Below are positions 1 through 11,600 of a DNA stretch of 64,000 nt, one piece after another; positions within the stretch are counted from its first letter, which is position 1; each line of letters starts with the position of its first letter. This stretch comes from Paragordius varius (Eukaryota; Nematomorpha). The position numbers and the translations under genes were made by a program. The notes beneath the pieces were generated by a model, which saw only the letters and a program-made list of their open reading frames with translations, was not told the DNA's origin and ran no database searches. Location of the stretch: positions 6,200,001-6,264,000 of the forward strand of contig OZ176051.1 in assembly GCA_964247055.1 (NCBI GenBank), in the 5' to 3' direction.

Positions 1-2609
1 AAGAATGATTCGCATTACTATTATTATTAATCGTGTATTCTTCATCACTGGGTATCAAGGCATATTTCGTACGATGCTTCCCAAATTTTTTAGTGTTGTT
101 AAAACCAAATAATCTGGTATAAAATTGATGCATACGATCGCCTGACTTTTTTCCCGAAACGTTTGATTGTGGTTGTTTTATCTTCCGCATGGCACGTTCT
201 TGTCCAATATTTAGTCTTCGTTTTGTAAGCCGTTCACTCGTTGTAACTCCCATTGATATTTGATATAATTGACAAACTAGGAGTATGGTAACCCAAGCCG
301 AATGTATAAAAGCCTGAATCCAAAACCAACTCACCCATCCGTTACAAAAGATGAGGGAAAAAACTATACGGACAATTGTTTCGGCAAAAGTCTTAATCGT
401 AGCATCCAATGATGGCGGCTTATTATGGATATATCGTTCACTTTGTACTGTTTTATTATTGAAATCATCATTACCTTTATCAATGTGAGCATTTACGGAT
501 TGTACACATTGGGGTAATGTTATCCAATATAAATAAGTAATATACATATACGAGCATAAACATACCAACATAGATGCAATATAAATGACAAATATTTTAT
601 GATTCCGTCGCCCTATGCATGTATTAAGCCAAGGGCAATGATGGTCATGCCTAGCAACACATCGATTACACAGGGCACAATGTTTGGTTCTAGATGGTTT
701 AGGTACAATTAAACATGTCGTACAAATTGATAAATGGGGTTGATAATAATCGCTTAGTTCATTTGCGTCATTATTATCCAAGAGTGAAAATTGTATATCG
801 GTATTGTCAGAATGATTTTCAAATTGTGGTTTTTGCATTAAACCGTAATGAGCATTGAATGTTTGAACAATTTGTTCGCAATGATACCGTAAATATTCAA
901 TCTCAGTATCGATAGCAATTTGAGGTGTCGTTTTGTTAGATGCGTTTTGGGTATGTTTGAAACCCAAAAAAGCATAAATGAAATGAAAACAATTTGACCA
1001 TTCCTTACTTTGATGGTCGGTGCATGAGTTATGGTTTGGGGCCTCACTTTCAAATTTATTTCTTGGTTGAATAATAACAGGGTTATCATTCGTTGATAGA
1101 GATGATTCCGATTTTTGTGAATTAATTGCTTTACACAAGGTTTGAAGACGTTTTAACTTAGTTCTCACATCAAATTGGGGTATGTACCCTGGGTCCATGA
1201 CCAAACACGTAATGTAGGATAAAAGCATACATATGGAAGAAATGCTAAATATAATGAGGCAAGGCACACTAATCCTGTGTCCATAGACGTTTAAAGTGGG
1301 TAAAAGTATGACAAACAATGTCCCATAAAATGCTAACATTGTTGAAAGATACAGGGAAAAGGGCATAAATGTGCCAATATCTCGATCAAACATGATTTGT
1401 CCAACACCGAGCCAAAGAGCCAACCACAAGGCTATACATAAAATTTTATAGCCCACGTTAAAATGATGATAATCTGTCACAAAAAATGATGAAAGAACTA
1501 ATCCTATAAAGCATATGGTTGTAGGTATAAAACATGACATGATTGTGTTTCTAACACGTTTTCCTGCACAAATAGCCACCCTATATGAATATATATATAT
1601 ATTATGGAAAATTTTTTAGATTGCAATTTTTTAGCAAAAACCTGCATGGTAACCGTAATTCTAAGCGTTTAGTATTGTAAAGTTTATCGTAAATCAACAA
1701 AATTCGCTGCAAATGTAGGGGGTAATGAGTATTCTTCACATTTATCTAAAATTAGAAGGTTAATTATTACTGAAAATAATTAAAATACGATAATAATTGT
1801 TTATTAAAATGAATGTAAATCATAATTTGTTGAGATAAAACCGTTTGAAAAAGATCAGGTTCATAGGTAATAAATGTAGAAATGGCTGAAGTGTTAGCTG
1901 AAGCTAAAGCTTGAGTTAATGGAGATTCATTGCGATCAGTGCTGGTATTGAGGGGCGACGCATTAAAGGCTAAAAGAATGCGAAAAACATCAGGGGCAAA
2001 ACATCTCTGAGTTGCAAGGGATAAATAATTTTGTTCTGTAGTTTTATTGATAAATGCGTTCCAATTATCAGGCATTGTAAATTTGGTGGTTAAACTTGTA
2101 GATTTGTCAATCATAAGCAAAAGAGCTTTGCATAATAAAACTAACAAAATATGATAATGACCAAAATGTGTTGCGGTGGATATTGCATCGTAATTTTCTT
2201 TATCTTTCAAAAAAATATCAGCTTGATGATTTATCAAAAAAATGACTGATTTTACTTTCCCTTGTCTTATTGCCCAATGAAGAGGTGTTGAATCCATATA
2301 TCCACCTATACCATTGACATTGGAATTTAATGCGTATAATATTTTCATGATAGAAATATATCCATTTATTGCAGTCCAATGCAAAAGAGTACATCCCTGT
2401 TCATCCTTTTTTCCAACAATTTCCGATAAAACTTTTTTCGATGCCAAACCATTGATTTTTATGATGCCGTCTTTATAAAATAAAGGATTCTTATGATCAT
2501 TTAATAGGTTGTAAACTCTATTGAAATTTTGAACAAAATCATTTAGGTTTCCATATTGCGTAGATCGGACAAGATCATTGAAAACACTATCGATATCATT
2601 AATATTCAT
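1..2609 (-). CDS. ZDHHC17: Palmitoyltransferase ZDHHC17/HIP14-like, C-terminus beyond window
   Basis: Ankyrin-repeat S-acyltransferase of Golgi and vesicle membranes. It transfers palmitate to cysteines of substrate proteins. I read three exons: 2609-1842, 1745-1642 and 1580 to the window edge; the two introns are 96 and 61 nt and their borders are inferred. Residues 1-256 hold ankyrin repeats (LLHW near 75, STPLHW near 108), matching HIP14. Exon 3 has several hydrophobic segments, a DPG motif near residue 420, the Cys-rich domain, and an intact DHHC at about 603-606 followed by [13 protein letters not shown] at 737-740 matches the family TTxE motif. About 817 residues lie in the window against 632 for the whole human protein; the excess is in Asn/Ser-rich linkers. 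The start at 2609 is the first Met of the open frame and precedes the family-like STQYG. No stop is reached before position 1. The weakest part is exon 2, which resembles the family little. Confidence 0.9.
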
Positions 2610-2682
2610 ATAAATTATATCAGCCGATAAACTTACAATTGATTAACCAAGCAATCTTTTTTTCATACGGTTTCTAAATAAT
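2610..2682. promoter_or_regulatory. Shared 73-bp head-to-head start region of HIP14 and NAA10
   Basis: The start codons of the two divergent genes are separated by only 73 bp. Both 5' leaders and at least part of both promoters must lie here or overlap the opposite coding exon. I see an AT-rich stretch and a T-run at 2657-2662 but no convincing TATA or initiator element. The region is inferred to be a bidirectional promoter from gene arrangement alone. Trans-splicing of one mRNA cannot be excluded. Confidence 0.55.
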
Positions 2683-5600
2683 ATGAATATAAGGAATGCA
2701 CAGGTTTAATTTTATCTGATAAAATAATTAGCCTGACGATTTAATAAACATTCAAAATTGTAATTTACTATGTCTCCCAGAAAATTACCAAATGAAATAT
2801 TTTTTGTATCATATTTTGTCTTGGCCACAAGTTATTTTCCAATCATATTTCTAGTTATCCTACATAGCTGAAAACGAAAAATGCGAAATAATTGGATATG
2901 TTCTGGCTAAGATGTAAAATAATTAGATTTAAAAATATATCCTTAAAATTGAAGTTATACTGACAAATTATTTTAAAAAAGACAATCATTTAAATTTTTG
3001 AATAAACTATATAATTACAAATGAATAATAACCTCATATTTTTATTTTGTAAACTGAAACTATAGTTTCCTGGTTATAAAATATGGTTGTTTTTGAGAAA
3101 AAATGAGATTTTTAACTTAATTTTTTTAGGGAAGAGGATTCAGACGATGAACCACATGGTCACATAACTTCTCTAGCTGTCAAACGCCCATATCGAAGGT
3201 TGGGTCTTGCCCAAAAACTAATGGATCAAGCAACTTATGCCATGGTAGAATGTTTTAAGGCCAAATACGTGTTTTTACATGTTAGACGGAGTAATCGGGC
3301 GGCATTTAACCTCTACAATCATACGTTCAAGTTTAAGTATGTGAAAAATCTTATTTTTTATGAGGATTTTCCTTTTTTCATCAGTTTTTGGGAATTTCTT
3401 TATGATGTTTTTTTTATTTAAAACATGTTGGGTCATTGACTCTTTAAAAGATAAGAACCGCTTATAAATGCAGTTATTTATAGTTATAAATAGCCAATAT
3501 GACTGCAAATATATCTTTTAACCTAACGAAAAACCAGTTTACTAAATTATTTGTTTTAATAGCCTTATTTAACTTTTCTTATAATGTTTTATACTATTAT
3601 TTAAAATATGGTTTTTATCATGTAAACATGTATTTTATTAAAAAGATAAATGTTTTAAACGGTCAGTCATTTTTATAAACAGCTAATCAGACCCAACCAT
3701 ATTTATAAGTATGTTAATCATAACATTTGTAGCATGTACCGTTTGTATATAAAGGGACTGAAATAATAAAATCACGATTGGCAGCCTTTGCCTTTTTTTG
3801 AAATGTGCTAATGTTTTTGCTTAGCAATATAAGCATTTAAAATTTTGAGTAAAACTATTGGAGAAATGATTTGATATTTGATCATTTGATGTAGATTTGC
3901 ATAAAACTATACGTATAAAATTTAATTTATAATAAAATATATTTTTCTGCAATATTTGTTAAATCTTATGATGTTAAACCGTGTAATGTTATTAAATATT
4001 ATTTATTATTCAAAAAAAGTTCTTTTTTATCCTATATATTTTTAAAAAAATTCATATAAAAGTTAGCCTAATACAATATTTGAAAAAATTAATGTTAACA
4101 TTTTCAAGGCACTTGAATAATTACTTCCTCCTGGAAGAGTTTAAAGCTTCATTGTTTTAAATTGAAAATTAATTTTTTTATTAGCATAGTGGAAATCGAA
4201 TATGGTTATTATGCCGATGGCGAAGATGCATTTGCTATGAAGAGGAATTTGGAAAATTTTAAGGTACATTATTGCATATGAAAAATTATAATAGGTTGAA
4301 AAATATTATCAATCTAGATTTAAGCGATTATTTACAAATGATCATATTATCTTTATTCACACAATTTGATCTCTTAGATTTGATTTTACAGGTGTTGTAA
4401 TATGTATTGAATTACACCTATATAAGTAATAATTTGATTACAAATATAATTAAGATAACATTGAAGAGTCTGCATACCGGTAAATTTACTTTTTTTGACC
4501 ATAGTTTTGTATCTATTGAAGTATGGTTACACTCACTTTTACCATATCCAAGTTTTTGGTTTAGTGTCAAATAAAAGGTTTACTAATAGTTTGACAATAA
4601 AATAAGTCTGGGTGGATTCTAATTTGTAAGCAAAGTTATTTCATATATTTTAATTGCATATCGTAAAATATTTATCGGGATGTATGAATCAGTTAGGATG
4701 CTTATGCTTTTTTGTAAATTGGTTTAACAAAACAATTTTATCGATTTATCTAGGATTATATCTGATCCATTTTGGGTTTTAATAAAGAAAGAAGTTTTTG
4801 AGTTATAATTTCTTAGTCTATGCAGTTATCATGATTTGCCAATTTTTAAGAAAGTTTTATGCATAGCTTCTTAGTCGTCATTAGGCGTTATAAGTTTTGC
4901 AATTCCCATATGGTGTCAATATTTTTAAATAATATAATTATGTATTTAACATTATTTAATTAATTGGAAATAAAAATACTTATTAATAATTTATATTAGA
5001 TGCGGGCTTCATTGTTATATATACATATTATGGTAACTATCTAAAAAAGTTCAATTTTTGCCATAAAAAATCACGCCTTTTCTGGTATAAAATACTGTGA
5101 AAACTTGGATAACAGAATGAGAGTTAAATGCTAAAAAGAAAAAAATGCAATGGTTAAAATACACTTAGGTCGAAAAAAAATATACAGGAAATCAATTAAG
5201 ATTATTAATTAGCAAAAAACATAAAAGGTATATATTATAAGTATATGCTAATGCAAAAGCCTTTCTAATTGCAGTTATAACATGTTGTAATTGCTAATGT
5301 TTTATTCTTACGTTGATAAGGTACTCTCCCCAGCATAATTAATCCAGTTTTAAAATCTAACTTATCAACACAAAAGTCTGCGAACTTACTCAACTTATTT
5401 CGATTTAAGAAATAATTTTTTGTATCTAGTTTGTTTTATCTAGTTTTAAATACCTCTTTTAGCCGAAAGGAGCCTTTTAAGTAAAGTTGAAAGCTCTTTA
5501 AGATATAAAATAATATTTAAATTTTATATGGAAATGATTCATTTTTGTATTTTGTCATCTAAAACACTTTGGTAAAGGTTAGACAATTTTCTAAACTTTA

Positions 5601-8600
5601 TAATAATTGGGCAGTTTAGAGAAATTTTAAGTGTATACGTATACAATAGCAGATATTTAGCCCACATTTCATAAAAAAATTTAAAAATTATATATCGAAA
5701 TAATCAATTTTATGTAGCTTCCCACTCTCACGAATCCACAATCTCTTGTAGCCGATGATAATGAAGATAATAAGAAGATATTTGAATCATTTACACATGA
5801 TATGGCACACAATTTGCCTGACACCGCCTTCAAAGATTTCGAAAAATGTCCCATGTTTTCGAAACTTGCTTCTAAATCATCGACCGTCACCACCCTCGAT
5901 CATCCTGAGTTATCTCCCCAATCTGGTGATAATAATACGCTTCATAAACAGACATCCTCAATTAAACAAATTCCCATTCAGGTTGAACAACATAGTGTTA
6001 ACGATAAAGAGCCCAATAAGGATAAAAATAGAAATATGATTAAAACAAAGGAAAATGAACAACCTCATCCATCAGAATACAATAGCAATCATTCTACTGC
6101 CGGTACCAATAATACTCATTATCATCCAAAAAATAAAAGTGGTAAGGCACATGATATAAGGCAAAGATTGCAACAAAAATTGGCGGCTTCTCATCATCAA
6201 CACCATAATGATTGTCAGCATGGTGAACATTCACATCATATGATGAATAATTTAGGTTTTATATCTTTTTAAGGGTTATAATACAAAACGAGAGAGTTAT
6301 TAATGGCCATTTCGGTATTTTAAATGATTAAAGGAACTCTGATTTATATCTCATTGGTATGTATTACTCATTTTTATTAATTACAAATTAAATTGTAAAA
6401 AAAATACAGTAGCGCCTGTTCGATATGAAATATCATATTAGCAATCAAAATCGAATGTCTAATACAGGGGTGTCCAACAGGGTACTCGCGACCACTAGTG
6501 GCTCATTGAAAATTTTGAGTGGCTCTTTGAAAATTTTGAAAAAAAAATTTTTTTAAAAAAAAAATAATTTTTAATTTTTTTTAAAAATTTTTATATGTAA
6601 AATATGCATTTTTATTTTGACATTTAAATTATTTTTAGAAACTTTTAATAAAATTCTTTATTATAAATATCTATCATCGCATTCATTTAATCATTTATAA
6701 AACACATTTTTCCTGCATGTTATTTCCAACTTCAAGATGACTTTCACATTAAATTAAAACATAAAATTACTTGCAAAAAATAGGTATTAAAAATAATTTA
6801 TTTAGCTTTCATATATTATATATATATTTCGTGTTAAAGCTTATCTGTGTTGAGAATAACCATTGTGTAACGTCTACGCAAATAAGGCATGCACACATAA
6901 AAAGAACTTGTGATATAATAGCCAGTCACTTTTTTATTTTGGTTTTCTTTTTATCGCTCAACTCTATTTTAATATACCATATTGCTATACGTGAATAAAT
7001 CTTTTCATTTGGTGCCGTAGCAAAGGCATCTGATACCTACTTTTGACGAGTTGGCCACCAAAGTGGCAAATGGGATAATTTTTTCCACTTTAGACCTGAA
7101 AGATGCTTACTTACAATTTCCGATAGACCGGGCGTCACAGACGCTAGTAACCATCACAACTCACAAAGGGTTTTATGCTTACCAACGACTTCCATTCGGA
7201 TTAACTTCAGCACCTATGATCTTTCAAAGATGCATGGACTATCTTTTAAAGGACATACCTGGTATTTCTGTGTACCTGGATGATGTCTTAATTTCCGGAG
7301 CTACCAGGGAGGAACATGATCAAAGATTAAGGGAAGTATTTAGAAGGTTACAAGAGGCGGGATTACGATTGCGCCGAGACAAATTGCAAATTGGTATCTC
7401 ACGAGTCAAATACATGGGGTACGTAATTTCTGACCAAGGTATTGAGCCGTCCAATGAAAAATTAGAGGCCATTAAAAATTGTCCGGCACCTACAAACAAA
7501 ACTGAGCTACGTTCGTTCTTAGGCTTAATAAATTTTCATGAGCGGTTTATACCAAACTGTCACCCACCTAGCAACCTTACACAAGATAAGTGGAAAGAAT
7601 ACATTGGCGGTGGACCCCGGCAGATGATAGTGAATTCGCGAAAGCAAAAAGCTTGCTAACCAGGCCCCCCGCTTTAATGCCATTTAACGACCGTTTTTCC
7701 TTGTTGATCGAAACAGATGCTTCCAACAAGGGGTTTGGGGCAATACTGTTTCATAAGACCCCACAGGGGAAACGCCCAATTTTTTACGCGTCACGAACTT
7801 GTTCAATAGCAGAAAATGGTTATTCCACGATCGAAAAAGAGGCCAAGGCCATAGTGTTTGCCCTTGAAAAATTTAAATACTTTATATATGGAAGACCGTT
7901 CGAGATATATACAGATCATAAACCGCTAGTGTCACTATTTGGGCGGAAGAGAGACATCAACAACATTAATAATAGCAAACTGCTCAGGTGGATATCGAAT
8001 ACCATCGGGTACGAGTATGAAATATTTTACAAGAAAGGGGAATAAAACTTAGCCGACAGGTTGTCGAGACTTCCCATAGAGCATAGCCAACCAGGTCATG
8101 AAGATGACGCGGCCACCAAGCAGGTACGATTTTTGGCTCTAAAAACGCTGGATGTAAATAAGAAAGTGGTCGAAGAGGCAACGATCACTGACCAACGGTT
8201 ATCAAAAGTTAAAAATGCTCTGAGGACAAACAGTTGGATCGACGAAGATCTGAAAACTTTTTTATTTTGGTTTTCTTTTTATCGCTCAACTCTATTTTAA
8301 TATACCATATTGTTATACCTGAAAAATCAACTTTTCATTTGGTGCCGTGACCAGGATCAGAACCTGGCGCTCTGCAACGAAATTGTCTCTCCTGCGTTTG
8401 TAATGCCCTAGGTACGAATCCTCTAATGACTGCGGCGGCAAACACAGCTGACCTGGGCCAGCCAGAGATGGCGTATTATCCGGAAGGCAGCAGAAACCAA
8501 GATTGGATTGATGATGATGATATTTATGAAGCCAATTATATACGTAGAAGGAGTGATCAGGTCATAACGCCTGAAACTAATGTGTTGACGCCGACACAGC

Positions 8601-11600
8601 AGGATTCAAATTATGTTATGGATCAAGCGTATTCAACATACCATATGCAAGACGGTATCTATAATTTTAGTGATCATGGCGATAAACAACAAATCCAATT
8701 CCAAATGAATCCAATCTTAACCGATGGCGATGGGCCGACACCAATACATACTAATAATAATAATTTCGTTGTTAATCAAAACTTAATTAATCCCAATTAT
8801 GATGAAATGAGTAGTATAATTCAGAATCAAAGACAAGCCAATACCATTCAAAGTGGTTCTACCTCCTATTCGACGACACGTCGAAATATATCTTCTATTC
8901 TGATGACAAATCAACCAAAATACGCCAATTATCAACAATACTATGCAACACGATCTCAGCAACAAGAAGAACCTACATTTTCTAAATTAATGTTACCCGT
9001 GTATGTTTGTGATAGTGTTACAGGTCAATGCCCATGTTTACCCAATGTAACTGGATTGGTATGTGACACGTGTGCCCCTAACCATTGGAACTTAGCTTCG
9101 GGTCGAGGTTGTGAACCATGTTCATGTTGCCTGGCCTCATCCCTCAGCGGTCCGCAATGCAATCAAATGAGTGGACAATGTACGTATAAACCGGGTTTCG
9201 GCGGTCGAACTTGCTCTGATTGTAAAGACAATCATTGGGGTGATCCTAATGTTAAATGTTATCAATGTTCAGGTGACTCCCGTGGTTCAACCTCTTACCA
9301 ATGTGATCGGAAAACGGGGAAATGTGCTTGTCGACCTGGCATTACAGGCATAAAGTGTGATATGTGCGCCCGTGGGACGATTGGACAAGTCCCGGCTTGT
9401 CGTGAATGTGGACAATGTTTCAATGATTGGGATAGAGCTATACAACAACTTTCAACTGAAACCAATTCTCTGGCTGAAAAGGCTGCTCAAATCAAAGATA
9501 CGGGTATAGCCTCCAATTATTCAGAAAGTTTTAAGGGACTTAATAATAAAATAAAGGCTATTCATGATACACTTAGGAGGGCAAATTTAACAACGCAAGA
9601 TCTCAACACTATATCAAACCAAATTGAGGATCTAAGGAAAAAATTATCTCAGCGCTCGGATGAACTAGAAAATCTCATATTGTTTTATGCGTTGTAGGAT
9701 TCTCAAATACCACTTTAATATTTTCCGTTTTTAACCGTTTTGTACTTAAACTCGGGTCAGACGTCGATGTGTCTATTCTTGCATCAGAATCATTTTGAGC
9801 GGGTGTAGTCATTTGGGACAGCAAGTTTCAAATGTGTTCTTCTCAATGCACCAAATATTGCGGCAACAGTATGGTAAAAACAAAAGGATTAGCAATGCAT
9901 CCTCGCAATCAGTAGAAGGATTTACTTTCCATATGTCAGGCGTCGATGCTTTGGTGTGTAAAAGAGATAGATTGGAAAAGATAATCATTGATGCTGCAGC
10001 TAGACAGAAATTGGAATACAAAGCGTACGAAAATGATGATAAAGACAATTGGTATGGAACTATGGGTCCATTTGCAGGATTGATAGTTGGTTATGATTGC
10101 AGGTTCAAAGAACTGCGTTTAGGGCAATCAAGCTTTATCTGCAAAAAGGACATAAGCTTAATAATGCAGAAAGGAAAATATTGGTCAGTTCTTACGGTTT
10201 TTAGGCCAGACACCATGTGTTACTTGATGGGATTACATTTCCACCTGAAAAGAAAGCTTCAATTGCATTATAGTTTATTAAAAGTGTCATTTATTGATCC
10301 AGAAAATTCATTTCAAACGATTCCCAAGGAAAAAGCCTTCTTTAGCGACTGGGTGCTCAGCTTGTGGAATTTCGACCCAACTTCCTATATCACTTGTGTC
10401 TTCAAACTTGTGCCATTCTACTGTGCCCATGTCTAATATGAATAACAACCAAATTGAGGATCTAAGGAAAAAATTATCTCAGCGCTCGGATGAACTAGAA
10501 AATCTCATTGATATTCATGCCAATGTTAATAAACGCATAACGGATTCCATGGCCAAATTAGCCGACATTCAATCCGCAACACAAATATTGCGGAACCAAA
10601 CGAAGGCTTTGGAAGAAAATACCACACGGTTACAAGAGGCTGATCTTGAAGGTGCATTCACCATCATACGTGAAAGTTGGGGTAAAACTCAACAACTTAA
10701 ACAGAATGTCACGAGCGCAATAAGGACAGCTAATGAATCACGTGCTATGCGTCAAAATGTCGGCAAGTAATAAGGATCGCATAGATAAAACCGTAAAAGC
10801 TAATCAACAAATTTTGGTGAAACTTGAAACGCAAATGACCTCCATGAAAAAGGAAGGCTTGGGACAACTCAACACTATGATATGTGATGGTAAAGTGCGA
10901 CCATGTGACCCTGTATGTGGAGGGGCGGGTTGTTCCACCGATAAGGGCGTTATTCATATTAGACATGGGCACAGTAGAATGGCACAAGTTTGAAGACACA
11001 AGTGACATAGAAGTTGGGTTGAAATTCCACAAACTGAGTATCCTGTCGCTAAAATGGCTTTTTCCTTGGGAATCGTTTGAAATGAATTTTCTGGAATCAA
11101 TAAATGGCACTTTTAATAAACTATAATGCAATTGAAGCTTTTTTTCAGGTGGAAATGTACTCCCATCAAGTAACACATGGTGTCTGGCCTGAAAACCGTA
11201 AGAACTGACCAATATTTTCCTTTCTGCATTATTAAGCTTATGTCCTTTTTGCAGATAAAGCTTGATTGCCCTAAGCGCAGTTCTTTGAACCTGCAATCAT
11301 AACCAACTATCATCCCTGCAAATGGACCCATAGTTCCATACCAATTGTCTTTATCATCATTTTCGTACGCTTTGTATTCCAATTTCTGTCTAGCTGCAGC
11401 ATCAATGATTATCTTTTCCAATCTATCTCTTTTACACACCAAAGCATCGACGCCTGACATATGGAAAGTAAATCCTTCTACTGATTGCGAGGATGCATTG
11501 CTAATCCTTTTGTTTTTACTATACTGTTGGCGCAATATTTGGTGCATTGAGAAGAACACATTTGAAACTTGCTGTCCCAAATGACTACACCCGCTCAGAA

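Noticed and set aside
838-1089. 83-residue minus-strand frame within HIP14
   Set aside because: It is out of frame with the DPG and DHHC reading frame that is open through the same bases.
2831-2854. Reading this segment as a frameshift making NAA10 a pseudogene
   Set aside because: Its length is a multiple of three, it has GT and AG borders, and all other exons are intact and conserved.
5681-5893. 70-residue open frame on the minus strand
   Set aside because: It is the antisense shadow of NAA10 exon 6, whose plus-strand frame is in phase with the preceding exons.
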